A stretch of 64,000 nucleotides of DNA from Cyanosarcina radialis HA8281-LM2. GTDB taxonomy: Bacteria; Cyanobacteriota; Cyanobacteriia; Cyanobacteriales; CCAP-1448. Positions 27,528 through 36,728 of the stretch are shown in pieces (position 1 is the stretch's first letter; each line of letters starts with the position of its first letter). The stretch is from contig JAHHHA010000006.1 of assembly GCA_019359615.1 (NCBI GenBank), positions 228,231 to 292,230 of the forward strand. Direction: 5' to 3'. Under the pieces are notes generated by a model that had not been told where the DNA came from, ran no database searches, and saw only the letters and a list, made by a program, of their open reading frames with translations. The position numbers and the translations under genes are program-made.

Positions 27528-28496
27528 TTACCAGAGTGCGGCAATTTTTTCGTGCAGGATCTTACTACTCCAATATTTGTTATGGACTGTAGCAACGCGA
27601 TCGCCAACATCTGCGTAGATATCTTCCACCAGTGGAGAGTCTTGCATTAGGGGTTTGATAGGCCAAGAAATAATATCATCTTTATCCCAAAAATTAACCC
27701 AACGCGGCCCGTTCAATCGATTACCAAATACTTCAGGATTTCGATCTAAACCGTAATGGCTGGGGTTTAATTTATTATCACTAGCCAGAATTTCTAGAAC
27801 GGCATCACTGCGAAATGCCAGCATCGATATCGGAGAGCCAAAGGTTAATAATCGACGAACCCGAAGTTTTTGGGAATCAGCTAAATTACGAAGTTTCTGG
27901 AAATCTTCTAGAGTCTCATTAGTATTATTGGGGCTTTCGGTTTCGATTTCAATAAACTCGTGTTTTTGCAGAATCTCTTTAGGCGCAAATAGATAGAAGA
28001 GGAAATCAAAAGCAACCACCGATCCCGCACTATGTCCTAAAAAGGTAAAAGAGATTGGCTCGCCTTTTTCCAAAGGCTCGCTAATCGCTTTCATAATTTG
28101 AGATGCGACCGTGGCGCGAATGCTACTTTTCCCGTCTCTGGAAGCATAGTAAAACATATCGGAAAACCCTTTGATCAGCAGTTCTCGGAAAGTGGAAAGA
28201 ACGAAGCGGGCTGGATTAATTGTTATATCGGTAGCAGCTTCTACCTGTGGTAAGATATCCGCTGCAAATTTATCTTGAGCATCTGCTAGCAAGCGATCGC
28301 CAGCAGTAGAGGGCAGACGAGCGAAATTCCATCCCCATTCCACATTGCAGCGATTCACTTTTTCCCAATTCGATCCGCTTGGAAACCGCTGTTTTACCCC
28401 ATCATGAAGTTCATCGTAGGTAGCTATATGGTTCTGGTTGTTATCTTGAGAGACTCCGTGAATGTAAATTAGGTATTCGTGAATTGTGTCAGACAT
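27528..28496 (-). CDS. Alpha/beta-hydrolase fold protein
   Basis: A 322-residue predicted serine hydrolase. The N-terminal YIHGVS contains the oxyanion-hole HG of the fold. GHSAGS (near residue 155) is the nucleophile elbow with the catalytic serine. A likely catalytic His is in the C-terminal VATVHNKYW, and an acidic member may be in WDKDDIISWP. LLTFGSPISML is also typical of lipase-like hydrolases. No signal peptide is present. The substrate is unknown. Start ATG 28496 is clear. Confidence 0.75.
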   Translation of the reverse strand: MSDTIHEYLIYIHGVSQDNNQNHIATYDELHDGVKQRFPSGSNWEKVNRCNVEWGWNFARLPSTAGDRLLADAQDKFAADILPQVEAATDITINPARFVLSTFRELLIKGFSDMFYYASRDGKSSIRATVASQIMKAISEPLEKGEPISFTFLGHSAGSVVAFDFLFYLFAPKEILQKHEFIEIETESPNNTNETLEDFQKLRNLADSQKLRVRRLLTFGSPISMLAFRSDAVLEILASDNKLNPSHYGLDRNPEVFGNRLNGPRWVNFWDKDDIISWPIKPLMQDSPLVEDIYADVGDRVATVHNKYWSSKILHEKIAALW

Positions 28497-28576
28497 AAAT
28501 TATTAATGATTTTATTAACGAAACTATGTCCATTTATACTCGATATTGCCTGATGAAACTCAAAAAAATGGAAATC

Positions 28577-29060
28577 ATACTAAATCCGGTTTTTCAAATC
28601 ATGAATCGATGCCCTCACCCCGTTCGGCAGGCTCACGGCAACGCCCAGCCCCTCTCCCACCAAGAAGCCCTCTCCTTGTAGGCTAGCGTGTATACACATC
28701 TCTGGAAAACTTGGAGACTCTGCATTCGTTCGCGCAGCGTGCGCCTTGAGCTCTCCCCCCTGCTTGGTGCGCTTGTATGCGGAGGGAACCTCCGCACAGC
28801 GCATCCGCTGCTTGGTGCAAGCTGCATGGCGTAAGTCCTGCGGACGACCTGACGGTACGCGTTGGCGTAGCCGCCCTGGAAGGGCTAGCGTCTCCGCTAG
28901 GAGATGGGAACCTCGCCGCGCTTGCATCCGCTTTTTAAGGGGAATTTAGGGGGATCTACAACGCCCAACTTGAGACCAATAACTTATGTATACACGGTAG
29001 CCTACAAGGAGAGGGGAGCGGAAGTTTCTTTGACTGGAGAGGGGAAAAAATGGTCTTAAA
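28577..29060. repeat. Mosaic of nested repeats in an 838-bp gene-free stretch
   Basis: Begins with ATACTAAATCCGG, as in the element at 52336. A 27-bp inverted repeat with one mismatch (28670-28696 and 28987-29013, core CTTGTAGGCTA) encloses GC-rich sequence made of many short palindromes (for example GGAGGGAACCTCC). A purine-rich GGAGAGGGGA module follows. Short ORFs here lack any protein-like pattern. The 28497-29334 spacer contains no recognisable gene. Confidence 0.6.
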
Positions 29061-29165
29061 TCAGAGGCGATCGATCGACAGAAAATTCCATAAAGGTAGC
29101 CGTGCGTTACGCTGCAATAACGCGCCCCAATGAAACGACACCGCTAAAACAGTGAAATAGCTGTA

Positions 29166-29192
29166 GGTTGGGTGAAGGGGAGAAAACCCAAC
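29166..29192. repeat. Hairpin repeat GGTTGGGT/ACCCAAC
   Basis: Another copy of the GTTGGGTT hairpin family, also at 14363, 15380 and 37490, located upstream of the second exbB operon. Confidence 0.5.
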
Positions 29193-29257
29193 TAACCCAA
29201 GCCTTGGCGTAAATCGCGAGCGACCGTTCTCACGCCCAGGCGATCGTTTCCAAATAG

Positions 29258-29284
29258 TTGACATTTATTTTCAACTTGTATAGT
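29258..29284 (+). promoter_or_regulatory. Candidate sigma-70-type promoter of exbB2
   Basis: TTGACA at 29258 and TATAGT at 29279 with 15-bp spacing lie 51 bp upstream of the exbB2 ATG. The elements match well, though the spacing is short. Confidence 0.35.
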
Positions 29285-29334
29285 ACAATAACTCATTAGT
29301 CTTAGATATTCTCAACAAATTCAGTAAATCCTCG

Positions 29335-30000
29335 ATGCTAATTAACAATTTGGTCGCATTCTTTCAAGCGGCTGGGATTGTCGCTTGGCCCCTACTGGCA
29401 TTCTCGATCGCCTCGGTAGCTTTGATTGGCGAACGCCTATATTTTTGGTTTCGGGTTTATCGCCGCCAACCTCAAGTTATCCGAGATGTCCTCAGAGTGT
29501 ATCGAACGCAACCGACAATAGCTATCAAAAAACTTAAGGTGAATGCCGATCTGCCGATGTGCCGGATTTTTTTGGAAGCTTTAGGTTTAGAAGACCCAAA
29601 TCCAGAAGAATTTCGTTTGGCGCTAGAAAGTGCCGCTCAAGCCGAAATCCCCATTTTGAAGCGATTTAATATGATTTTCGACACCATCATTACCGCTTCT
29701 CCGTTACTGGGATTATTAGGCACGGTTTTGGGGTTGATGCGTTCTTTTTCGTCTTTAGATATTGGCGCAATTGCTGGTGCTAAAGCCGTAGAAGTTTCAG
29801 GCGGGATCGGTGAAGCTTTAACCAGTACGGCTATGGGTTTAATCGTCGCGATCGGCACGCTATTATTTGCTAGTGCTTTTCGAGCTTTTTACTTGCGTCA
29901 GTCAGCTTTAATTCAAGAATATGGCGGTCAATTGGAGTTACTTTATCGCCATCAATATCAAAAACAAAAAGTGAGAGACGATCTGTATGCGACTGCCTGA
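29335..30000 (+). CDS. exbB: ExbB/MotA/TolQ family proton channel protein (second set)
   Basis: Second ExbB homolog of the window, 221 residues, three membrane segments. The conserved core ASPLLGLLGTVLGLM and GIGEALTSTAMGLIVAIG are present. It overlaps exbD2 by 14 nt, then tonB2 follows: a compact exbB-exbD-tonB operon. It probably forms the proton-driven motor for an outer-membrane receptor; no receptor gene is adjacent. Sequence differs clearly from the copy at 9678. Confidence 0.93.
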   Translation: MLINNLVAFFQAAGIVAWPLLAFSIASVALIGERLYFWFRVYRRQPQVIRDVLRVYRTQPTIAIKKLKVNADLPMCRIFLEALGLEDPNPEEFRLALESAAQAEIPILKRFNMIFDTIITASPLLGLLGTVLGLMRSFSSLDIGAIAGAKAVEVSGGIGEALTSTAMGLIVAIGTLLFASAFRAFYLRQSALIQEYGGQLELLYRHQYQKQKVRDDLYATA

Positions 30001-30388
30001 CGAACAAGAAGTGCCGTTTAATATCAACATCGTCTCGATGATAGATGTGGTGTTTTCTATTCTCACCTACTTTATTTTTTCCAGTTTGGTTTTAGCGCGA
30101 TCGGAAGGGCTAGACGTGAACTTGCCAAAAGCCTCCACAGCGCAAGTTCAGCAAACCGAGCAAATCAACATCACGATTAAACCAGATGGAGCTATTGCCC
30201 TCAATCGCGAGCCAATTAGTTTAGAACAATTGCAGCCTAAAGTGCAAGGGATGGTAAAGCCAAATACCGAATCGATGGTAGTCGTAAATGCTGACGAACA
30301 AGTCGATCACGGTATCGTTGTTGCCGTCATGGATCGGATTCGCCAAATCAAAGGGGTCAAATTAGCGATCGCAGCTAAAAAACCGTAG
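29987..30388 (+). CDS. exbD: ExbD/TolR family protein (second set)
   Basis: A 133-residue ExbD homolog. The single membrane helix carries the essential aspartate (INIVSMIDVVFSILTYFIF), followed by LPKAST and a periplasmic domain. Its ATG lies inside the 3' end of exbB2, so the two are translationally coupled. Confidence 0.93.
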   Translation: MRLPDEQEVPFNINIVSMIDVVFSILTYFIFSSLVLARSEGLDVNLPKASTAQVQQTEQINITIKPDGAIALNREPISLEQLQPKVQGMVKPNTESMVVVNADEQVDHGIVVAVMDRIRQIKGVKLAIAAKKP

Positions 30389-30480
30389 GGTGAGTTCGGA
30401 ATTCGGAATTCAAAGTTCGGAATTACGGGCTTTTGGGATCGGCTGCAAACTGGGAACTATTAATTGCAAATTACTTTGAC

Positions 30481-32397
30481 ATGAATCTATCTAGTTTTTG
30501 CGTTCAACAACGAGAGAAAGAGCGGAAACAGTTAGTTACCTTTGTAGCTGTGGGATTGATAATTTCCTCGATTATCCACGTTGGAGTTGCTTTGAGTGCT
30601 GGGCTTTTATGGCAAGAAAAATCCGATACAGAGGAAGACCCAATCGAACTAGTTATACTAGACCAACCTGAAGAGCCAAAAGAGATCCCGCCAGAACAAC
30701 CGAAGGTCGAGCCACCAAAACCGCCAAAACCTCAACCTGTTATCGAGCCAGAACCTCAACCGTCTCAAGCCACAGTTACGCCAGAATTAATTAGCACGCC
30801 ACCACCTGTTATTCCGCCTGAAGTTGTTAAAGAGGAAGCACCCAAACCGGAACCAAGCGAACCTATAGAGGAACCTACGCCACCCCCAGAACCGGAACCA
30901 ACCGAACCCGTCGAGCAAGCTTCGATTCCGCCGGAACCGATTCCGCAACCGACTCAACCGATTCCTGAAACACCGCCTCAGCCCGAACCTAGTCCTCTAG
31001 TTGAGACTCCCAAGCCAATACTACAAACCGATCGACCGCGATCGCTCGATCGACCTGTAACTCCGACGAGAACTTTTCGGGATAATTTAGCCGACGCTAA
31101 TAACGATCCGCCGGAAGAAACCCCACCAGAAAATATCACCCCTCCCAAACAAATTGCTAGCAATCGACCGTCCGATCCCAGTCCAGCTAGCAACGAGCCA
31201 CCTGTAGTGCCCCAGAGAAACTCTCGAAGTTTTCGGGATAACTTAGCATCTAATAGCGAGCCTACTAACGAGCCAGAAGGAGGCGGTCAAATCCTAGAAA
31301 ATCCAGAGGCTCCAGGAACAGTACGTAGAAATCAAATAAGTGCCAGTAATAACTCTTCACCAAGCAATCGAGCCGTACAATCTTCTAGATCTTCTCGAAA
31401 CTTTCGCAATAACTTAGGTGGAGATAATAACTCTAACAGCACTGCCGGAGACAGCAGCGATGTCACCGCGAGCAATTCTGTAGCTCCTGGTAGAGTTTCT
31501 GGCAATCGCAGAATTGCCACCAGTTCTGGAAATAGCACCCGTTCCGTACAACGTTCGGGAGGTTCGAGAAATGTTCGTAATAGCTTAGGTGGTGCGGATA
31601 ATGCTAGCAGTCCCGATGGTAATAGTAATACCAGTACGGGCGATCGCCAGCAGCCAGGGAGAATTGCCGCTAACCGACAACCGCCGAAAAGACCTTCTCA
31701 GAGCAACTTAGAAAACATAGATGCAGGGATACGTTGCGTGAGGAATTGCAAACCCAAATATCCTCAAGGTCTGAAGAAAATAGAAGCTAGCCCGGTATTG
31801 CGCATTCAGATCGGAGAAGATGGCACACCAATTAACGCCACCATCTCTAAGTCCAGCGGTTACAACGAACTAGATGATGCCGCCGTCGGACTAGCGATGC
31901 AAATGAAATTTAGTTCTCCAGGAAGAGTTATAGAGAAACCAGTCAGGTTGAGCTTTGCTCCGAGTGATGATTCCGATTTCTATCGCCAAGCCGAGGAACG
32001 TCGGAGACAGCAAGAGCGACAGCAAGAAGAGCGCGAACGTCTGGCCAGACAGCGGCAAGAACAAATCCGTCAGGAGCGAGAACGTCAGGCACAGTTAGAA
32101 CGAGAACGCCAAGAACGGCAACGTCAAGCACAGTTGGAACAACAACGCTTGGAGCAAGAACGCCAAGAACAACAACGTCTGGAACAACAACAGCGTTTGG
32201 AACAGCAACGTTTAGAACAACAGCAGCAGCAACAACAACGTCTGGAACAACAACAACGTTTAGAACAACAACGTTTAGAACAACAGCAGCAACAGCAACA
32301 ACAACAACAGCAACAACAGCAGCAACAGCAACAACAGCAGCAACAGCAACAACAGCAACAACCACCTGTTTCTCAACCAGGTACTCAACCAGAGTAA
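30481..32397 (+). CDS. TonB-family protein with C-terminal Gln-rich extension
   Basis: A 638-residue TonB-type energy transducer. ATG at 30481 gives a short cytoplasmic start and one membrane anchor (LITFVAVG-like segment, VGLIISSIIHVGVALSAGLL). A Pro/Glu-rich spacer (residues ~55-190) and Asn/Ser-rich blocks repeating FRDNL/FRNNLGG motifs (~190-410) follow. The TonB C-terminal domain (KPKYPQGLKKIEASPVLRI, INATISKSSGYNELDDAAV) spans ~417-495. Unusually it does not end there: an Arg/Gln/Glu-rich coiled coil of ~105 residues leads to 27 consecutive glutamines and a short tail. It ends the second exb operon. Confidence 0.85.
   Translation: MNLSSFCVQQREKERKQLVTFVAVGLIISSIIHVGVALSAGLLWQEKSDTEEDPIELVILDQPEEPKEIPPEQPKVEPPKPPKPQPVIEPEPQPSQATVTPELISTPPPVIPPEVVKEEAPKPEPSEPIEEPTPPPEPEPTEPVEQASIPPEPIPQPTQPIPETPPQPEPSPLVETPKPILQTDRPRSLDRPVTPTRTFRDNLADANNDPPEETPPENITPPKQIASNRPSDPSPASNEPPVVPQRNSRSFRDNLASNSEPTNEPEGGGQILENPEAPGTVRRNQISASNNSSPSNRAVQSSRSSRNFRNNLGGDNNSNSTAGDSSDVTASNSVAPGRVSGNRRIATSSGNSTRSVQRSGGSRNVRNSLGGADNASSPDGNSNTSTGDRQQPGRIAANRQPPKRPSQSNLENIDAGIRCVRNCKPKYPQGLKKIEASPVLRIQIGEDGTPINATISKSSGYNELDDAAVGLAMQMKFSSPGRVIEKPVRLSFAPSDDSDFYRQAEERRRQQERQQEERERLARQRQEQIRQERERQAQLERERQERQRQAQLEQQRLEQERQEQQRLEQQQRLEQQRLEQQQQQQQRLEQQQRLEQQRLEQQQQQQQQQQQQQQQQQQQQQQQQQQQPPVSQPGTQPE
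32281..32361. repeat. CAA/CAG trinucleotide tract (27 Gln codons)
   Basis: An uninterrupted run of mixed CAA and CAG codons encodes 27 glutamines at the end of the TonB-family protein, preceded by degenerate CAACAACGTTTAGAA units encoding QQRLE. Such tracts are slippage-prone. Confidence 0.9.
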
Positions 32398-32419
32398 TGC
32401 TTAGATTTGTCATCAGTAG

Positions 32420-32475
32420 CTACGACCGCCGGGGGTTTTGAACCCCCGGCTAATAGCGAAAGTCCTCTCAAGAGG
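32420..32475. repeat. Hairpin pair related to the pstS-pstC element
   Basis: GCCGGGGGTT/AACCCCCGGC followed by GCTAATAGCG and AGTCCTCTC/GAGAGGACT-type hairpins. The AAAGTCCTCT and loop-flanking sequences match modules in 5210-5455. CTGAACTT-type repeats follow at 32535-32600. Confidence 0.6.
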
Positions 32476-32617
32476 ACTAAGCAAGAGTAAAGATGCAGCC
32501 GTATTACGTCTCTAAAGAATGCTTCTTTTCTATTACTTCTAAACTTCTGAACTTCTGTAAAGCATACAACGTCTCTACATCCTGAACTTCTGAACTTCTA
32601 ACAAAGGATTATTTATT

Positions 32618-33679
32618 ATGATGTCTTTAATCGATCGCTCGAAAATCAGTTTATTAATTGCTACCAGTTTGCAGATGGCTGTCTGGATCGGCAGTCCTCA
32701 AATAGCTAAAGCAGGAACGATTACTCTGCCCGATGGCGGACGCTGCGAAGGGCAAATTAGTGGCGGTACTTTGAACGGTCAAGGGAAGTGCCAGTATAAA
32801 AATGGCGATCGCTATGAGGGCAATTTTGTTGGTGGGAAGAAAGAAGGTAAAGGGGTATACACTTTTGCTGACGGTACTCGCTATGAAGGGGATTTTAAAG
32901 GCGATCGCATGGAAGGTAAAGGTGTAGAAGTATATGCCGACAAGGATCGCTATGAAGGGGAATTTCTCAACGGCCAACCTCACGGTAAGGGAGTTTACAT
33001 CTCAGCTAATGGCGGGCGCTATGAGGGGGAATTTCAAAATGGCAATCCCCAAGGTCAAGGTAGTTTCATTCGCCCTAATGGAGATAAATGCACGGGACAA
33101 GTGGCTGAAGGTCAGCTTAACGGCACTGGAGAATGCGTCTACAAGAATGGCAACAGCTACAAAGGGGAGTTAAAAAACGGTCAGCCTAGCGGTACGGGAA
33201 CCTTCACCTATGCCAAAGACGGAACTTATCAAGGTCAATTCGAGAACGGTAAGTTTCAAGGTACTGGCGTGCGGGAATATGCTAATGGCAATCGCTATGA
33301 AGGGCAATTTGCTAACGGCAAGCCCAGCGGTAAAGGGATATTAAAGGTAGCCGGACAAGGTACTTATGAAGGGGAGTTCCAGGACGGCAAGTTTAGCGGC
33401 AAGGGAGTTTTTACCTTTGAGAGCAAAGATCGCTATGAAGGTGAATTTCAAAATGGCAAGTTTCACAACCAAGGGGTTTATACCTTTGCCAACGGCGATC
33501 GCTGTGAAGGACAATTCAGCAATGGCGAGTTAAACGGTAAAGGTGTTTGTCAATATGCTAATGGCGATCGCTATGAAGGTGAATTCAAAAATGGTGATAA
33601 AGAAGGTCAAGGTGTCTATGTTTCTGCTGATGGCTCTCGTGTAGAAGGTACTTGGAAAGCTGGGGAAATTCAAAATTAA
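32618..33679 (+). CDS. Exported MORN-repeat protein
   Basis: A 353-residue protein with a signal peptide (LLIATSLQMAVWIGSPQIAKA) followed by about thirteen MORN repeats of the type GDRYEGEFKNGxxxGKGVY. MORN repeats form beta-hairpin stacks that bind lipids or proteins. Some units carry a cysteine variant (RCEGQ, KCTGQ) in place of RYEG. ATG at 32618 (or the next ATG) starts it. It lies 220 nt after the TonB-family gene on the same strand; any functional link is inference. Confidence 0.92.
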   Translation: MMSLIDRSKISLLIATSLQMAVWIGSPQIAKAGTITLPDGGRCEGQISGGTLNGQGKCQYKNGDRYEGNFVGGKKEGKGVYTFADGTRYEGDFKGDRMEGKGVEVYADKDRYEGEFLNGQPHGKGVYISANGGRYEGEFQNGNPQGQGSFIRPNGDKCTGQVAEGQLNGTGECVYKNGNSYKGELKNGQPSGTGTFTYAKDGTYQGQFENGKFQGTGVREYANGNRYEGQFANGKPSGKGILKVAGQGTYEGEFQDGKFSGKGVFTFESKDRYEGEFQNGKFHNQGVYTFANGDRCEGQFSNGELNGKGVCQYANGDRYEGEFKNGDKEGQGVYVSADGSRVEGTWKAGEIQN

Positions 33680-33806
33680 TCGTAGGGCGATCGACTTGAA
33701 TTCCTTTCCAGCAAGCAAGATGCTCGCACTACCGTTTGTTATGGTTATTCAACCGGATTCAATATGATTTGGGATAATTGGCGTTGAATCGCCTTGGGCA
33801 GCAACA

Positions 33807-34484
33807 ATGATATTTTTCGATATCGACCAAACTTTGATTAATCACCAGCAGGCTCAAGACACGGCAGCTTTATTATTTTTGCAGCAATTTTCGTCTTTAT
33901 TGCCCTATACCTCAGAAGAGTTTTGTCAGTTTTGGCAAGCTGTCATGGAGAGACACTTTGCTACTTTCATGCGAGGAGAAATCACCTTTGCCGAACATCG
34001 CCGCAGACGCATAAGAGAACTATTTCAAAAAGTTAAGTTGTGTCTTACAGATGATGAAGCAGACGAGCGTTTTGCTATTTATTTGCAACATTATGAAGAT
34101 AACTGGACATTATTTGATGATGTTTGGCCTTGCCTAAATACCCTATCAAATCGCAGGCTTGGCATCATCTCTAATGGCAACAGCGAGCAGCAGGCGAAAA
34201 AGTTGCGCCAAACAGGTATTGCAAATCGATTTGATATTGTTGTTGTATCTGAAGAGATTGGAGTGTCTAAACCAAAACCAGGCATTTTTTTGAGTGCGTG
34301 TCGTCGAGCCGGAGTCAAGGCACGAGAATGCACTTATGTTGGCGATAGTTTGCAAAATGATGTATTAGCGGCCCAAGCAGTGGGAATGAAAGGCATTTGG
34401 TTGAATAGAGAAGGGTCAGGTTATTCTCAGATCGGAGTATCAGCGATCGAGAATCTTGATAAATTGGTCGCAGTAGTCAGCTAA
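33807..34484 (+). CDS. HAD superfamily phosphatase
   Basis: A 225-residue haloacid-dehalogenase-type hydrolase. Motif I is FFDIDQTL (nucleophile Asp and acid/base Asp), motif II is ISNGNS, motif III lysine is in GVSKPKPGIF, and motif IV is YVGDSLQNDVLAA. The helical cap between motifs I and II fits the YjjG/pyrimidine-nucleotidase subgroup. The substrate is not determined by sequence. It is flanked by spacers without partner genes. Confidence 0.9.
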   Translation: MIFFDIDQTLINHQQAQDTAALLFLQQFSSLLPYTSEEFCQFWQAVMERHFATFMRGEITFAEHRRRRIRELFQKVKLCLTDDEADERFAIYLQHYEDNWTLFDDVWPCLNTLSNRRLGIISNGNSEQQAKKLRQTGIANRFDIVVVSEEIGVSKPKPGIFLSACRRAGVKARECTYVGDSLQNDVLAAQAVGMKGIWLNREGSGYSQIGVSAIENLDKLVAVVS

Positions 34485-34772
34485 CAACCGAAACACCGAT
34501 CGCGATCTTCTACTTCAGCTAGCAATAGGGGCGATCGCTCTAATTCAAAAGCTGACTCAAATCTTGCAGGCGATCGCGCTGCCCTGGAAGAGGAAAAAGT
34601 CTTTCAATCTTCGGTCTAGGGTGCGCTCGTTTCGGCTCGGATGCTGGGAACTCCCGTTAATGGCATCTATTTACCAAATCCCGATCGACTCTACGCTTAT
34701 GCTATTCAAAGACGTGGCTAAGCTGCCACCTTATCTCATGAAATAATTCTTGGCAAGGCAAACTCAAACATA

Positions 34773-35750
34773 TTAATCTGCCATCCACAGAACTCGCCAC
34801 TTACCTTTATGCAACACTACATGAACCGCAGATTTATCCGTCCATAGCACCAAAAATTCTCCAGGAGCTTTGACGATTTTCTCTTCACCTGAAATCCCGC
34901 TAAGTAAGGGCCGATGTTCTGTAAACTCGCCGCCTCGAAATACAGTTCCACCTGAGCCACCATAGTCAATGGTTTGGATCTCTGGAGTCTTAGAACCTGG
35001 CAAGTAGCGATAGATAATACCGCGATCGTAAATGTCTTTAACGTCGTAAACCAGGAGTTCGTCTTTACCATCGCCATCGAAGTCACCGACAAAAGCTTGC
35101 TGGAAGTTTTGACTGGCTTGATTGCGCCCGATTTTGAGTTTAAAAGCCCTTGGAACTAGAGATTGGGCGCGTTGTTGCTGCGCTTGCCATTCGGGTGAAA
35201 TAATTTGTTGTTGGTAAAATACTTTTTCTTCTGGATGCCAAAAGACGATCGTGGGCGCGCGATCGCCCAAAACAAATACACTTTGATGGGGACATAACAC
35301 TGCTTGCAGATCTGGCAGTTGCCTAATTGCCCAGGCTGCGCTTTCGGTTCTCAACTTCACCGGACTGGCCCACAAAGCCGAGTTTTGCCAAGAGATATTT
35401 CTGCTCGGTTGCGGTTCTCGCGCGTCGAAAAGGACGTGTAGTTTAGCATAGGGAAAGGAACCAGCAGGCTCGGTAGTGGCTACATCCAACTTGCCATCGC
35501 CGTTGAAGTCACCCACCCAAGAACCTACGGTAGACTCGACGTTTTCCTGCTTTAGATATTTCTGCCAGCGGGGGAGGGGATTTTTAAAAGACGATAATGA
35601 CTCAGATGAGTCTGGTTGTTGGCAGACAGGGGGCTTGAGGGCTGCTTGGCTTTGCTTGTCAGGCTTGGGCGATTCAGCAGTTTGAGCGATACAACCCCAT
35701 GCCAAGATCGGTAAGAGCGCGATCGCTAGATTCCTAATTTTGTCAAACAT
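34773..35750 (-). CDS. Exported FG-GAP/VCBS repeat protein
   Basis: ATG at 35750 (MFDKIRNLAIALLPI) gives a 325-residue protein with a signal sequence ending in LAWGC, a possible lipoprotein site though not an ideal lipobox. Two calcium-binding blade motifs are visible, GDFNGDGKLDVATTE (near residue 80) and GDFDGDGKDELLVYD (near 220). The protein resembles FG-GAP surface or periplasmic proteins. Function is unknown. The 288-bp spacer downstream (34485-34772) holds no convincing gene. Confidence 0.75.
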   Translation of the reverse strand: MFDKIRNLAIALLPILAWGCIAQTAESPKPDKQSQAALKPPVCQQPDSSESLSSFKNPLPRWQKYLKQENVESTVGSWVGDFNGDGKLDVATTEPAGSFPYAKLHVLFDAREPQPSRNISWQNSALWASPVKLRTESAAWAIRQLPDLQAVLCPHQSVFVLGDRAPTIVFWHPEEKVFYQQQIISPEWQAQQQRAQSLVPRAFKLKIGRNQASQNFQQAFVGDFDGDGKDELLVYDVKDIYDRGIIYRYLPGSKTPEIQTIDYGGSGGTVFRGGEFTEHRPLLSGISGEEKIVKAPGEFLVLWTDKSAVHVVLHKGKWRVLWMAD

Positions 35751-35876
35751 GGCTCGTCTTTTCCTCGATCGTGGCTCCAAAATAACCTACTTCAGCGAGG
35801 ATCTGCCACCGGAATTATCAATTATGAAGTACGATCGACGATGGAGTAATCTACCAAATCAAATTAGAGTAAATTT

Positions 35877-36728
35877 ATGAGTCAAGATCGGCCGATAGAA
35901 TTACCATATTTCGATTTTTTGTTAGAGGACTTTCGGCAGGGTAACAGCGAAATTATCAAATGTTTTGGGCTGCACGTTCATTGGGGTTATTGGGAAAATC
36001 CTACCCTCGCAGATGGTTCGGTAGATAACTTTGCCGCCGCCGCCGAAAAATTGACTCAAAAAGTTTACCAAGCTGGAGGAGCCACAGACGGACAGCGCAT
36101 TCTCGACTGCGGTTGCGGGTTTGGTGGCACTATTAGTAGCTTGAACGATCGCTTTTCTAACCTGCAATTAGTAGGTTTAAATATCGACTCTCGGCAGATC
36201 GATCGCGCCAGAGAACAAGTACAGCCGCGCGATTCCAATCAGATCGAATTCGTTCGAGGAGATGCTTGTCAGCTACCGTTTGCAGATAATTCTTTCGATT
36301 TGGTATTAGCTGTTGAGTGCATCTTTCATTTTCCCAGTCGCCAGCGCTTTTTTCAAGAAGCATATCGAGTATTAAAACCAGGTGGCAAACTTGCTATCTG
36401 CGATTTCGTTCCCGAACAATTACTTCAACCTTTAATCGGGCTTATGTCTACTTTTGGCAACTCGATGATTAATAACTTTTTTGGATACGTAGATAGTAGT
36501 TTCACTTTAAATGATTACCGCCAACTAGCTCGAAATACAGGGTTTACCCCTGTAGTCGAAGAGAATATTACTCAGAACACTATACCTACTTATCCTATGC
36601 TGCGATCGCTTCAGCTTCAAACGGATAATAATCAATTAGGAAATTCAGCCGTTATTGCTGAGTGGGTGAGTCGCTTGGAAATAATTCGTTATCTGATTTT
36701 GTCTTATCAGAAAAGTTCGTACGCCTAA
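35877..36728 (+). CDS. Class I SAM-dependent methyltransferase
   Basis: A 283-residue methyltransferase. The SAM-binding motif I is ILDCGCGFGGT, the acidic post-motif is VGLNIDSRQ, and motif II/III are FVRGDACQLPFADNSFD and VLKPGGKLAICDF. The N-terminal segment (HVHWGYWENP) and overall pattern recall small-molecule methyltransferases of the tocopherol/sterol/UbiE-like group. The 3' end overlaps the possible 5' extension of the next gene by 67 nt, so co-transcription is likely. Confidence 0.85.
   Translation: MSQDRPIELPYFDFLLEDFRQGNSEIIKCFGLHVHWGYWENPTLADGSVDNFAAAAEKLTQKVYQAGGATDGQRILDCGCGFGGTISSLNDRFSNLQLVGLNIDSRQIDRAREQVQPRDSNQIEFVRGDACQLPFADNSFDLVLAVECIFHFPSRQRFFQEAYRVLKPGGKLAICDFVPEQLLQPLIGLMSTFGNSMINNFFGYVDSSFTLNDYRQLARNTGFTPVVEENITQNTIPTYPMLRSLQLQTDNNQLGNSAVIAEWVSRLEIIRYLILSYQKSSYA

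Noticed and set aside
28580..28949. Several short ORFs in the 28.6-28.9 kb spacer
   Set aside because: Arginine-rich readings of palindromic repeat DNA on both strands, with no ribosome-binding site or protein-like pattern.
31943..32413. Minus-strand Val/Leu-rich ORF opposite the polyglutamine tail
   Set aside because: Antisense of CAA/CAG repeats; composition fully explained by the tandem codons.
34564..34746. 60-codon ORF between the HAD and FG-GAP genes
   Set aside because: No recognisable motif; neither this nor the alternative frame (GIYLPNPDRLYAYAIQRRG) could be assigned, so not annotated as a gene.
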